Of a DNA stretch of 64,000 nt, positions 48,324 to 58,176 are shown one piece after another; within the stretch, counting starts at the first letter, position 1; each line of letters opens with the position of its first letter. The stretch is taken from positions 806,001 to 870,000 of the forward strand of contig RHGM01000001.1 in the NCBI GenBank assembly GCA_003724185.1. The letters are read 5' to 3'. The notes beneath the pieces were generated by a model, which saw nothing but the letters and a program-made list of their open reading frames with translations, did not search any database and had not been told where the DNA came from. The translations under genes and the position numbers were made by a program. Origin of the DNA: Porphyrobacter sp. IPPAS B-1204 (GTDB taxonomy: Bacteria; Pseudomonadota; Alphaproteobacteria; Sphingomonadales; Sphingomonadaceae).

Positions 48324-48335
48324 GATATCAGAACC

Positions 48336-49076
48336 ATGCGATTTGCAGGCAAGAACGTGCTCGTCACCGGCGCGGCATCGGGCATTGGACGCGCGACCGC
48401 GATCCTGTTTGCTCGCGAGGGTGCGCGCGTCACCATCGGCGACATCAATGCTGCGGGCCTTGCCGAGACCGCAGCGATGATCGGCGATGCGGCCCGGCCC
48501 GTAAGCTACGATGCCGAGGATCATGCCTCCTGCCAAGCCTTGGTCGAGACGGCCGCGACAGATGGTCTGGACGTGGTCTGCAACGTCGCAGGGATGCTCA
48601 AGTGGGGGCCGACCGAGAGCTTCGCCGTGGGCGATTTCGAGCGCTTGCTCGCAATCAACACGACCAGCGTTTTTGTGATCTGTCAGGCGGCATTGCCGCA
48701 CCTCGTTGAGGCCAAGGGCAATATCGTCAACATCGGATCGACTTCAGGTCTGAGGGGCATGATCTATACCGCCGGTTACTGCGCATCGAAGCACGCCGTG
48801 GTCGGCATGACCACCGCGCTCGCCGCCGAATATGCCGCCAGAGGCGTGCGGGTGAATGCAGTCTGCCCCGGCCATGTCTTGACCCCGATGACGCAGCAGG
48901 CGCCGCCCGAAGGCGATCTGGACTGGGACATGGTAATGCGTGGGATGCCCAAGCTGGTTGATGGCAGCTGCGCGCCCGAAGACATCGCCGAAGCGGTCGC
49001 ATTCCTCGCCTCGGATCAGGCCCGCAAGGCGACAGGGACCGTGCTGGTGGTGGATGGCGGCCAGCTGGTCAGCTAG
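48336..49076 (+). CDS. SDR-family oxidoreductase
   Basis: 'GKNVLVTGAASGIGRATAILFAREGA', 'YCASKHAVVGMT'. Confidence 0.93.
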   Translation: MRFAGKNVLVTGAASGIGRATAILFAREGARVTIGDINAAGLAETAAMIGDAARPVSYDAEDHASCQALVETAATDGLDVVCNVAGMLKWGPTESFAVGDFERLLAINTTSVFVICQAALPHLVEAKGNIVNIGSTSGLRGMIYTAGYCASKHAVVGMTTALAAEYAARGVRVNAVCPGHVLTPMTQQAPPEGDLDWDMVMRGMPKLVDGSCAPEDIAEAVAFLASDQARKATGTVLVVDGGQLVS

Positions 49077-49528
49077 CCCGCGAACAGCGCCCGCGCCGCC
49101 TCGCTCCCGTCGAGCAGGGCGTTGTCGCGGCGGGTGACCCGCCAGCCATCGGGCGTGCGCATGAGTTCCCAGCGATTGGCCGCAACCCGCACCGGCTCCC
49201 AGCCCTCACTGGCCTTTGCCAGCACGACCGAGTGGCACAGGGCCGTCGCCCGGTTGCCATCGAGGGTAATTGTCGCTGGCCCGAGCAGATGGGCGCACCC
49301 ACGCGCCATCAAGTCCTGGTGCACCGGCCCTTCGATCAGGGCGGCAATCGCTGCGTGACCGCGTGCTTCGGGAAAGCCGTCGACGGCATAAATGCCATCA
49401 TCCGTCCAAAGGGCCGCGACCCCTGCCGCATCACCCGCGTCGGCGAGCGGGCCATAGCGGGCGATCAAATCGGCAATCGCCGCGCGATCCTCAAGCGCCT
49501 GCAATCGCGCGGCAATCGCGTCAGCCAC
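49073..49528 (-). CDS. NTF2/SnoaL-like protein, BaiE-type dehydratase candidate
   Basis: 'IADLIARYGPLADAGDAAGVAALWTDDG' and 'CAHLLGP'; GTG start overlapping upstream stop. Confidence 0.72.
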   Translation of the reverse strand: MADAIAARLQALEDRAAIADLIARYGPLADAGDAAGVAALWTDDGIYAVDGFPEARGHAAIAALIEGPVHQDLMARGCAHLLGPATITLDGNRATALCHSVVLAKASEGWEPVRVAANRWELMRTPDGWRVTRRDNALLDGSEAARALFAG

Positions 49529-50981
49529 GCCCTGCAGCCCGCCCAGCCTGCCGCCCGAAGAAGGTGCAATCGGCAAGGCTCATGCCCGAAGAATAGCCAT
49601 GCCCCCACGCGGGCAGGCCCGATGTGCACCGACCGGCGGCGAACAGGCCCGGGATCGGCGCGCCGGTGCGATCCAGCACCGCGCCCTCGGTCGAGGTGTG
49701 CAGCCCGCCCAAGGTGAAAAAGCTGAAATAGCTACCCATGAAATCCAGTTCGAGCGCGACGAACGGCCCCTGATCGAGCGGAACGAGGATCGGCGCGCGT
49801 TTGTCGAACAGCGGATCGCGCCCTTCACGAGCATGGGCGTTGTAGAACGCCATTGTCGCCGAGAGCGTGCCAGCCGTCATGCCGAGTTCGCCCTCGACCT
49901 CGTCCCACGTCTCGCCCGTCCCGGCGATGGTGATGCGTGCGAAGTCCATCGGCTGAACAAAGTGGGCATTGTCGAGCAGCAGATAGACCTTGCCCCCCGG
50001 TTGATCGACCGCGCAGCGGCTCACCCGACCGTGGTAGCAATCCTCGTTGATAAAGCGCTGGCCGTGGATGTTGACGAACACGCCGTAAGCATGGCTTTCC
50101 GGCATGGTCCACGGGCAGGTGGTGAAGAACTGATCCATGTGGATCGCCTCACCGCCCGCGCCGAGCCCCAGCAGGATGCCGGTGCCATCATCCTTGTCAC
50201 CAATCGGATCGCCAAGCTTGAAGGTATCGGGGCAATGCTTGCGCCGCATCGCCTCGTTGAACACAAAACCGCCGGTCGCCAGCACGACGCCCTTGGCAGC
50301 GCGCACAAAACGCGGGGTATTGTCGATCCGCACCACCACGCCGACGATCCGGCCCTCGTCTTCTATCAGCGCCAGAGCGCGGGCATCGACCACCACTTCG
50401 ACGCCCTTGGCGCGGGCGCTGGCTTCGAGCACATCGACCAGCGGCCGTCCGCCGCCCCAGCCCATGTGCTGAATGGTATGGCCGCGCGGAGCAGGCTTGG
50501 CGATGTCGCAGAACGGCGCAGCCGCCTCGCTGCCCGACCAGATCAGGGTGGAATCATCGGTCGGCTCGATATGCTTGCCGGGCAGGTAATTGCCGCGATA
50601 GGGCACGCCCTGCGCCTTCAGCCAATCGTAATGGGCCAGTGCCTCGCGCCCATAAAGCTCGCACTTGGCCTCATCTACGCAAGGTCCGCCCGCCGCCTTG
50701 AGATAGGCAATGAAATCCTCGGTGGTATCGGCAAAGCCCGCAGCGGTTTGCGCATCAGTGCCACCGCCGCCGCCAATGTAGATCTCGCCGCCCGACAGGC
50801 CCGAAGCCCCGCCGCTGCCCGAATTGCGTTCGAACAGTATCACCTGCGCGCCAGCGTCCGCCGCTTCGATTGCGGCGCAGGCTCCGGCAGCGCCAAAACC
50901 GATCACCGCAACGTCGGTTTCAAAGTCCCAGTGCCCGACCGCGCTGGCCGGGAACGGCCGGTGCAGCGAAATCTCAGACAT
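49521..50981 (-). CDS. FAD-dependent fumarate-reductase/KstD-like flavoprotein
   Basis: '[29 protein letters not shown]', '[29 protein letters not shown]'. Confidence 0.88.
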   Translation of the reverse strand: MSEISLHRPFPASAVGHWDFETDVAVIGFGAAGACAAIEAADAGAQVILFERNSGSGGASGLSGGEIYIGGGGGTDAQTAAGFADTTEDFIAYLKAAGGPCVDEAKCELYGREALAHYDWLKAQGVPYRGNYLPGKHIEPTDDSTLIWSGSEAAAPFCDIAKPAPRGHTIQHMGWGGGRPLVDVLEASARAKGVEVVVDARALALIEDEGRIVGVVVRIDNTPRFVRAAKGVVLATGGFVFNEAMRRKHCPDTFKLGDPIGDKDDGTGILLGLGAGGEAIHMDQFFTTCPWTMPESHAYGVFVNIHGQRFINEDCYHGRVSRCAVDQPGGKVYLLLDNAHFVQPMDFARITIAGTGETWDEVEGELGMTAGTLSATMAFYNAHAREGRDPLFDKRAPILVPLDQGPFVALELDFMGSYFSFFTLGGLHTSTEGAVLDRTGAPIPGLFAAGRCTSGLPAWGHGYSSGMSLADCTFFGRQAGRAAGRG

Positions 50982-52014
50982 CGACCCCTTGCGCCTTCAA
51001 CATGTCGAGCGCGACGTCGACGATCATGTCCTCCTGCCCGCCGACCATCTTGCGCCGCCCCAGTTCGACCAGAATCGCGCGAGTATCGAGCCCGTAGTCC
51101 TCGGCCGCCTTTTCGGCGTGGCGCAGGAAGGAGGAATAGACCCCGGCATAGCCGAGGCTGAGTGTTTCGCGGTCAACCCTGACCGGGCGATCTTGCAAGG
51201 GGCGCACCAGATCTTCCGCTGCGTCCATCAAGGCCATCACATCGCAGCCATGGTTCCAGCCTTTGCGGTCGGCAGCGGCGATGAACACTTCGAGTGGCGC
51301 ATTGCCCGCCCCCGCCCCCATGCCGGCAAGGCTGGCATCGATCCGTACCGCGCCGAACTGCGCCGCGACAATCGAATTGGCAACGCCAAGGCCGAGATTG
51401 TGGTGCGCGTGCATCCCGCGCTGGGTTTCAGGCTTCAGCACCCTGTCATAGGCCTCGAGCCGCTCGCGCACCCCGTCCATGTCGAGCGCCCCGCCGCTGT
51501 CTGTAACGTAGACGCACTCAGCGCCATAGCTTTCCATCAGCGCGGCCTGCTTCGCCAGAGCCTCGGCATCGATCATGTGGCTCATCATCAGGAAGCCGGC
51601 CACGTCCATGCCGAGATCGCGGGCGATGCCGATATGCTGTTTTGACACATCGGCTTCGGTGCAATGCGTCGCCACGCGGACTGACCGAACGCCGATGTCA
51701 TAGGCGCGGCGCAGTTCCTCGACCGTGCCGACGCCGGGCAGGATCAGCGTGGTCAGCACCGAACGGGTCAGCACATCGGCCACCGCTTCGAGCCATTCCC
51801 AGTCGGTATGTGCGCCAAATCCGTAGTTGAAGCTCATGCCCGACAACCCGTCGCCATGCGCAACCTCGATCGCATCGACCCCCGCTTTGTCCAGCGCAGC
51901 AGCGATTTCGCGCACCGCGTCGATGCCGTACATATGGCGAATGGCGTGCATCCCGTCGCGCAGGGTCACGTCCTGAATATAGAGCTTGTCGCCCCGTTCG
52001 ACGTCGAAGGTCAT
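50974..52014 (-). CDS. hsaF: 4-hydroxy-2-oxovalerate aldolase
   Basis: '[19 protein letters not shown]', '[16 protein letters not shown]'. Confidence 0.93.
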   Translation of the reverse strand: MTFDVERGDKLYIQDVTLRDGMHAIRHMYGIDAVREIAAALDKAGVDAIEVAHGDGLSGMSFNYGFGAHTDWEWLEAVADVLTRSVLTTLILPGVGTVEELRRAYDIGVRSVRVATHCTEADVSKQHIGIARDLGMDVAGFLMMSHMIDAEALAKQAALMESYGAECVYVTDSGGALDMDGVRERLEAYDRVLKPETQRGMHAHHNLGLGVANSIVAAQFGAVRIDASLAGMGAGAGNAPLEVFIAAADRKGWNHGCDVMALMDAAEDLVRPLQDRPVRVDRETLSLGYAGVYSSFLRHAEKAAEDYGLDTRAILVELGRRKMVGGQEDMIVDVALDMLKAQGVDV

Positions 52015-52937
52015 GCCGCAATCCTTTCCGCGATCAGTTCTCCGGTGGCCTTGGCTGCGGCGGTCATGATATCGAGATTGCCCGAATAGCTCGGCAGGTA
52101 ATCGCCCGCGCCTTCGACTTCGAGCAGGATCATGGTCTTGATCCCGTGGAACTCGCCCATGCCGGGGATCTTCAGCGGATTGTTGTCGCCGAAGCGTTCG
52201 AACTGCACCTGCTGCTTCAATCGGTACCCCGGGACATAGGCCTGCACCTTCGCGACCATCGCTTCGACCGAAGCGCGGATCGCATCCTCGTCAGCGCCTT
52301 CGGAAAGAGTGAAGACGGTATCGCGCATGATCATCGGCGGCTCGGCCGGATTGAGGATGATGATCGCCTTGCCCCGCGTTGCCCCGCCAACCGCCTCAAT
52401 CGCGCGGGCGGTGGTGCGGGTGAATTCGTCAATGTTCGCTCGCGTGCCCGGCCCCGCCGAACGCGACGAGACCGAAGCGACGATTTCGGCGTAGTGCACC
52501 TTGGCGACCTGGCTGACAGCGGCCACCATCGGGATCGTCGCCTGCCCGCCGCAGGTCACCATGTTGACATTGGGTGCGTCGAGGTGCGCGTCCATGTTGA
52601 CCGGCGGCACGGTGAAGGGGCCAATGGCAGCCGGGGTCAGATCGATCACGCGGATGCCGTCCGCCTGCAAGGCCGCGTCATGCAGCTTGTGGGCATAGGC
52701 GCTGGTCGCGTCGAAGGCGATGCGGATGTCCTTGTAGCAATCGAGCGCCTTCAGCCCCTCGATCCCCTCATGGGTGGTGGCAATGCCATGCGCGCGGGCC
52801 ATTGCCAGACCTTCGCTTGCCGGATCGATGCCGACCACCGCCGCCAGTTCCATGTTCTGCGGATACTTGATCATCTTCATCATCAGATCGGTGCCGATAT
52901 TGCCCGAGCCGATGATCGCGGCCTTCACTCGTCCCAT
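52011..52937 (-). CDS. hsaG: acetaldehyde dehydrogenase (acetylating)
   Basis: '[19 protein letters not shown]', '[20 protein letters not shown]'. Confidence 0.94.
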   Translation of the reverse strand: MGRVKAAIIGSGNIGTDLMMKMIKYPQNMELAAVVGIDPASEGLAMARAHGIATTHEGIEGLKALDCYKDIRIAFDATSAYAHKLHDAALQADGIRVIDLTPAAIGPFTVPPVNMDAHLDAPNVNMVTCGGQATIPMVAAVSQVAKVHYAEIVASVSSRSAGPGTRANIDEFTRTTARAIEAVGGATRGKAIIILNPAEPPMIMRDTVFTLSEGADEDAIRASVEAMVAKVQAYVPGYRLKQQVQFERFGDNNPLKIPGMGEFHGIKTMILLEVEGAGDYLPSYSGNLDIMTAAAKATGELIAERIAA

Positions 52938-52946
52938 GTCTGTTCC

Positions 52947-53732
52947 TCAAATGAAGCGCGCGGTGCAACCGCCCACTCCATGCAATTGCATTTCGAAAAC
53001 ATCCCCCGGCACCGCCGGTTCGAGCGGCACCAGCGATCCCGACAGGATCACATCGCCTGCATCCAGCGTGACGCCATATTGTCCCAGCGTATTGGCGAGC
53101 CATGCCACCGCCTGCGCCGGGTCGCCCTGCACCGCCGCGCCGTATCCTTCGGACAAGGGCGCGCCGTTTTTGGTGACAGTGACGTGCAGGCCGGGCAGAT
53201 CATGCATGCGCGGATCTGCGCGCGTCTCGCCCAGCACGAACACGCCGCAGCTGGCATTATCGGCGACCGTATCGACGATACCGATTTTCCAGTCGGTAAT
53301 GCGACTGTCGACGATCTCGAAACACGGCGCGATCGCGGCGGTGGCGGCGATCACCTGCTCAGGCGTGACGCCCGGCCCCCGCAGCGGTTCAGCCAGAATG
53401 AAGGCGATCTCCGCTTCGGCGCGCGGCTGGATCAGGCGGCGTCCGGCGATGTCGATATCGCCCTCCACCAGCATGGCATCGGTCAGGAAGCCGAAATCGG
53501 GCTGATGCACCCCCAGCATATCCTGCACCGCCTTGCTGGTGACGCCGATCTTCTTGCCGATCACCCGCTCACCATCGGCCAATCGCCGGGCAAGAAAATC
53601 GAGGCTGATGGCATAGGCATCGTCGATGGTCAGCGTCGGATCGCGCGCAATCAGCGGCGACAGCGTTTGCCCGCTGCGCAGCGCCTGATAAAGCTGGCTG
53701 CCATGCAACACGCCAATGGTCTCGCGGCTCAC
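52947..53732 (-). CDS. hsaE: 2-keto-4-pentenoate hydratase / 2-hydroxypentadienoate hydratase
   Basis: 'GKKIGVTSKAVQDMLGVHQPDFGFLTDAM', 'EAEIAFILAEPL'; GTG start. Confidence 0.9.
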   Translation of the reverse strand: MSRETIGVLHGSQLYQALRSGQTLSPLIARDPTLTIDDAYAISLDFLARRLADGERVIGKKIGVTSKAVQDMLGVHQPDFGFLTDAMLVEGDIDIAGRRLIQPRAEAEIAFILAEPLRGPGVTPEQVIAATAAIAPCFEIVDSRITDWKIGIVDTVADNASCGVFVLGETRADPRMHDLPGLHVTVTKNGAPLSEGYGAAVQGDPAQAVAWLANTLGQYGVTLDAGDVILSGSLVPLEPAVPGDVFEMQLHGVGGCTARFI

Positions 53733-54223
53733 AGGTAACTCCCATCCTGATAGATCAGCGGAGCGACCGCATCGCTCACCCGCGCGCGGATCACCCGCGC
53801 GATGACGATGGAATGCGTGCCATAGGCCAGCATCGCATCGATAACGCATTCCAGATTTGCCTGCGCATCGGCCAGCAGCGGCAGGCCGTTGTCCGCCTCC
53901 TGCCAGTCGCCAACCTTGAAACGCTCCTCGCGCGGGGTCCCGCCGCCGAACGCCATGGACACGTCGCGGTGGTGGCGGGCTAGCAGATTGACCGAAAGCG
54001 GCGCGGTGGGAACCAGCAGGGCGTGCAGGCTGGTCATGCGGTTGACGCAGACCAGCACCGCAGGCGGATCGACTGTCAGCGAGGTAATCGAGGTCGCCGC
54101 CATGCCGACCGGGCCTTCATCACCCTTGGCCACGACAATCGAAACCGAAGCCGCCAGCCGCCGCATCGCCGCCTTGAAAATGTCGGGCAGGTCAGCCGGG
54201 ATCAGCGGATAGCCGTCAGTCAT
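53729..54223 (-). CDS. hsaB: flavin reductase component
   Basis: 'RLAASVSIVVAKGDEGPVGMAATSITSLTVDPPAVLVCVN'. Confidence 0.87.
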   Translation of the reverse strand: MTDGYPLIPADLPDIFKAAMRRLAASVSIVVAKGDEGPVGMAATSITSLTVDPPAVLVCVNRMTSLHALLVPTAPLSVNLLARHHRDVSMAFGGGTPREERFKVGDWQEADNGLPLLADAQANLECVIDAMLAYGTHSIVIARVIRARVSDAVAPLIYQDGSYL

Positions 54224-55047
54224 GCGCCGCAGCCCTTGAGGAAGGCGATGGCGTGGGTGTTGAATTCGGCCGCACGTTCGACCTGCACCCAATGGCCGAC
54301 CTGATTGAAGGTCATGGTCCGCGCATTGCAGCCCGCGGCAAGGAAATGGCGCGCGCCGCTTTCGGGGCAGAAATCGTCCTGCAGCCCCCACATCACCAAC
54401 ATCGGCTGAGCCAGCTCGCCAAGTCGCGGCGCAAGGTTCGGCGTGCGCATCCGCATCAGTACGTCCTTGGGTTGGGTGCGGGCGACAGCGAACCGTTCCT
54501 GCACCAGCGCATCGGGAATGCGGTCAGCGAAATCCGGGTGGACAAGGTTGCGCACCAGCCGCCGCTGTTCATCAAGGTTGAAGTCCGGGCCGCCGAAATT
54601 CGAAACCATCCGGGCAATGCCGGGCATGGTGAAGTAATGCACCTGCTCCTCGATGCAGCCCGGCGCCATCAGCACAAAGCCTTGCGCAAAGCCGGGATGA
54701 TCCAGCGCGATCTGCAAGGCGATCCCGCCGCCCAGCGAGTTGCCGACGAGGCTCGCCTGCGTCACGCCATGCGCCTGCAAGGCTTCGAACACCGTGTCAG
54801 CGAAAAGCTGCAGCGTGTAATCGATCCCTTCGGGCTTGGACGAGGCGCCATAGCCGATCAGATCGGGCAGGATCACCCGGTAACCGGCAGCAACGAATGC
54901 CTGCCAGTTGTCGCGAAAGTTCGATGCCCCCGATGCGCCCGGCCCGCTGCCGTGCAGGAACACGACCACGGGGCCGGAGCCGGCCTCCACCAGATGGATA
55001 TCGTAATCACCCGCGACTCTGTAGGTCGCCTCGCTCAGCCCCTCCAT
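54220..55047 (-). CDS. hsaD: alpha/beta hydrolase, meta-cleavage product hydrolase
   Basis: 'LHGSGPGASGASNFRDN', 'LVGNSLGGGIAL', 'VGHWVQVERA'. Confidence 0.9.
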   Translation of the reverse strand: MEGLSEATYRVAGDYDIHLVEAGSGPVVVFLHGSGPGASGASNFRDNWQAFVAAGYRVILPDLIGYGASSKPEGIDYTLQLFADTVFEALQAHGVTQASLVGNSLGGGIALQIALDHPGFAQGFVLMAPGCIEEQVHYFTMPGIARMVSNFGGPDFNLDEQRRLVRNLVHPDFADRIPDALVQERFAVARTQPKDVLMRMRTPNLAPRLGELAQPMLVMWGLQDDFCPESGARHFLAAGCNARTMTFNQVGHWVQVERAAEFNTHAIAFLKGCGA

Positions 55048-55058
55048 GCCTCGGCCCC

Positions 55059-56273
55059 TTACAGGAAGGGATTGAGCGGAGCCTCGCCCAGCATCGTGCC
55101 GATCGCATCTCCCGTGCGGTTCGCCGGATCATTGGCGACATGGGCACGGCCAGCGTGGAGATCGAGCCACGGCTGGATGATGTCGCTGGTCATGTAGATC
55201 GCGCGCCCGCCCAGCAGTTGCACGACATCATCGATCAGGCTGGCCAGCCGTCGCACCACAGTGCTTGACTGATAGGTGAAGAATGCCCGCTTCTCCATCG
55301 GGATGTCCTCACCGCGCTCGGCATAGGCCATCAGATCATCAAAGGTCAGACGCAGGGTGGTTTCCATCTCCCGCTTCTCGGCAATCGCCCGCGCCAGCGC
55401 GGCGTGCAGGATCGGATCCTGCTTGGAAGCCTTGCCGGTATTGGTCGAGATACGGTCCTGCATGATCGCCATCGCCGCATTGATCGCCGCCTGCGCCCCG
55501 CCGAATGCGGCAGTGGAAACAGAGCGGGTAAAGACCTGCGCCCAGGGCAGACGGTACAGCGGGCCGGTATTCACTTCCTGTCCGGGGTTCTGGCACAGGA
55601 ACCCATCAATCGAACGGTGGGTGCGGTAATCCGGGACGAAGGCATCGTCGACGATGATATCGTGGCTGCCCGTCCCTTGCAGGCCGAAGGTGTGCCAGGC
55701 GTTCTCGTCAATGGTGTAATCGCTGCGCGGCAACAGGAAGGTGCGCATCTCGGCAGGCGTGCCATCATCCTTGGGCGGACAGAACGCCCCGAGCAAGATC
55801 CAGCCGGAGTGGACCGACCCGGTCGAAAAGCCCCACCGGCCCGACAGGCGGAAACCACCCTCGACATGGGCGACCTTGCCGACCGGTTGATAGGTCGAAC
55901 AAACCAGCATGTCGGGATCATCGCCCCACACCTCTTGCTGGGCCTTCTCGTGGAACAGCGCCATTTCATAGGGGTGGCAGCCCAGCACGCCATACATCCA
56001 ACCGGTCGACATGCAGCCTTCTGCCAGCACCTTCTGCACTTCGAAGAAGTCGTTGGGGTGCATTTCATAGCCGCCGAAATTGGCGGGCTGAAGGATGCGG
56101 AAGAAGCCTGCCGCCTTCATCTCGGCGATGGTTTCCGCCGGGATGTTGCGCGCCCGCGTGCAGTCCTTGGCCCGTGCCTTCAGCGTCGGCACCATCGCCC
56201 GGGCGCGATCAAGCAACTCCTGCGCGCTCGGCTTCACACCCTCGATATCAATCCGCTTCACAGCAACGCCCAT
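55059..56273 (-). CDS. hsaA: acyl-CoA-dehydrogenase-fold flavin monooxygenase (3-HSA hydroxylase type)
   Basis: 'TIAEMKAAGFFRILQPANFGGYE', 'LSGRWGFSTGSVHSGWILLGAF'; adjacent to hsaB/hsaD. Confidence 0.87.
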   Translation of the reverse strand: MGVAVKRIDIEGVKPSAQELLDRARAMVPTLKARAKDCTRARNIPAETIAEMKAAGFFRILQPANFGGYEMHPNDFFEVQKVLAEGCMSTGWMYGVLGCHPYEMALFHEKAQQEVWGDDPDMLVCSTYQPVGKVAHVEGGFRLSGRWGFSTGSVHSGWILLGAFCPPKDDGTPAEMRTFLLPRSDYTIDENAWHTFGLQGTGSHDIIVDDAFVPDYRTHRSIDGFLCQNPGQEVNTGPLYRLPWAQVFTRSVSTAAFGGAQAAINAAMAIMQDRISTNTGKASKQDPILHAALARAIAEKREMETTLRLTFDDLMAYAERGEDIPMEKRAFFTYQSSTVVRRLASLIDDVVQLLGGRAIYMTSDIIQPWLDLHAGRAHVANDPANRTGDAIGTMLGEAPLNPFL

Positions 56274-56332
56274 CGACCGGCTCCTCTCTTATGGAGCTGG
56301 AGGCCTTAGCCGACTCAGCTCTCAATGTTGGT

Positions 56333-56362
56333 CTCGTAAAATTTTTTATCGTTTGATACGCA
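56333..56362. promoter_or_regulatory. cluster operator site H: CTCGT-N20-ACGCA
   Basis: CTCGTAAAATTTTTTATCGTTTGATACGCA between divergent hsaA and SDR/hsaC operons; left arm degenerate. Confidence 0.55.
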
Positions 56363-56479
56363 AATCGTCAATTGAAAAGCCGTTTGGCTTCCGATAATGC
56401 GGTTTTAACAGCAGCCGCAAGCCGCGATTCAGAAAAATGACCGGGAAGATGGACAGCAAAGGGAGCTGCCGGATTGGCC

Positions 56480-57247
56480 ATGACGCCGACAATTGATCTT
56501 GCAAGACAGGTTGCTCTGGTAACCGGCGGGACCAAAGGTCTGGGCCGCGCCATTGCGCTTGCCCTTGCTGATGCCGGTGCGCAGGTGTTCGTCTGTGCGC
56601 GCAATGCCCCGGCTGAGCCGATGGCGGGGATTGTCTTTCGCGCCGCCGATGTGCGCGATCCTGATGCTGCCCGGACGCTGGTCGATGGGATCGTGGCCGA
56701 AACCGGGCGGATCGACATTCTGGTGAACAATGCCGGCGGCTCGCCTGCTGTCGCCGCAGCCGAAGCCAGCCCGCGCTTTTCCGAGGCGATCATCAGGCTC
56801 AACCTGCTCGCCCCGCTCTATCTGGCACAGGCCGCCCATCCGCACATGGTGCAGCACGGCGGCGGGAGCATCGTCAACATCGCCAGCGTTTCGGCGATCC
56901 GCCCTTCGCCCGGCACTTCCGCCTATGGCGCGGCCAAGGCGGGGCTGCTCAACCTCACGCAGAGCCTTGCGCAGGAATGGGGGCCGCAAGGCATCCGCGT
57001 CAATGCGATCATCGCCGGACTGATGGCGACCGAGACCGCCGAGGCGACCTATGGCGACGCCGCTGCGCAGGCCGCCGTCGGGCGGTCGATGCCGCTCCAG
57101 CGGATGGGCGCGGGCGAGGACATCGCGGGGGCCGTGCTGTGGCTGTGCTCGCCGCTTGCAGGCTGGGTCAGCGGGGCACGCATCAATGTCGATGGCGGCG
57201 GGGAGCGGCCATATTTTCTCGATCTTGTGAATGGAGGGCGGGCCTGA
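56480..57247 (+). CDS. SDR-family oxidoreductase
   Basis: 'RQVALVTGGTKGLGRAIALALADAGA', 'YGAAKAGLLNLTQSLAQEWG'. Confidence 0.92.
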   Translation: MTPTIDLARQVALVTGGTKGLGRAIALALADAGAQVFVCARNAPAEPMAGIVFRAADVRDPDAARTLVDGIVAETGRIDILVNNAGGSPAVAAAEASPRFSEAIIRLNLLAPLYLAQAAHPHMVQHGGGSIVNIASVSAIRPSPGTSAYGAAKAGLLNLTQSLAQEWGPQGIRVNAIIAGLMATETAEATYGDAAAQAAVGRSMPLQRMGAGEDIAGAVLWLCSPLAGWVSGARINVDGGGERPYFLDLVNGGRA

Positions 57248-58176
57248 TGGCTGTGAAATCGCTGGGCTATGTCGTGATTGAAACGGCGCAGCCTGAAGAA
57301 TGGGAGCGGTTCCTGACGCAGGTCGCAGGCGTGATGCATGCGCCCGATGCGGCCGATGGCGCGGCGCTCTACCGGATCGACGACCGCCCGTTTCGGCTTC
57401 GTATCGAGCGGTCGGATCGAGAATGGTTCAAGGCTGCGGGCTATGAAGTGGCGGATGTCGCCGCGCTGGATGATCTTGCCGCACGGGTTGCCGCCGCCGG
57501 TCGTCCAATCGAGCGCTTCACGCCGGAAACGGCGGCGCTGCGCGGGGTGGAGGCCGGTTTTGTCACCAGCGACCCGGCGGGCAACGGGCTGGAATTCTAT
57601 TGCGGTGACAGCCGGACGGATGAACCCTTCGTCTCGCCGCTCGGCATTTCCCACTTCGTCACCGGCGAGATGGGCATGGGTCACGCGGTATTCTCCGCGC
57701 CGGACTTTCCCGCAACGCTCGCCTTCCACCGCGACGTGATCGGCTTTCACGAGACCGATATGCCGGCCTTCCACCTGATGGGGCCGGATGCCCCGCCGAT
57801 GCATTTCGCCTTTCTCCATGCGGATAATGGCCGCCACCACTCAATCGCTTTCGGCGAAGGCCCAGTGCTGCCTTCGGGCGCGGTGCATATCATGCTGCAA
57901 TACCCGAACCTGGTAGAGGTGGGCAAAGCCTATGACCGGATGAAGGCCATGGGCTATCCCGAAAGCGCCAGCCTTGGGCAGCATCTGAACGACGAAACCG
58001 TCGGCTTCTACGTGCAGACCCCCGGCGGCTTCGACCTCGAGATCGGTTGCGACAGTCTGGTGATCGATCCGGAGAGCTGGGAAGTGACCAAGCATATCGG
58101 CATCAGTATCTGGGGCCACGAATGGGCCTGGCAGAAGGCGATGGCCGCAGCGCAGAAGGCCGAGGCCGCCGAATGA
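57247..58176 (+). CDS. hsaC: extradiol ring-cleavage dioxygenase (two VOC domains)
   Basis: 'MGHAVFSAPD', 'GRHHSIAF', 'PGGFDLEIG' Fe-ligand motifs; TGATG coupled start. Confidence 0.88.
   Translation: MAVKSLGYVVIETAQPEEWERFLTQVAGVMHAPDAADGAALYRIDDRPFRLRIERSDREWFKAAGYEVADVAALDDLAARVAAAGRPIERFTPETAALRGVEAGFVTSDPAGNGLEFYCGDSRTDEPFVSPLGISHFVTGEMGMGHAVFSAPDFPATLAFHRDVIGFHETDMPAFHLMGPDAPPMHFAFLHADNGRHHSIAFGEGPVLPSGAVHIMLQYPNLVEVGKAYDRMKAMGYPESASLGQHLNDETVGFYVQTPGGFDLEIGCDSLVIDPESWEVTKHIGISIWGHEWAWQKAMAAAQKAEAAE

Noticed and set aside
49599-51161. 520-aa plus-strand ORF
   Set aside because: Antisense to the KstD-like flavoprotein and aldolase.
52146-53738. 530-aa plus-strand ORF
   Set aside because: Antisense to hsaG and hsaE.
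56977-58176. ORF start at 56977 for hsaC
   Set aside because: The 5' part overlaps the SDR out of frame; coupled ATG at 57247 fits the family N-terminus.
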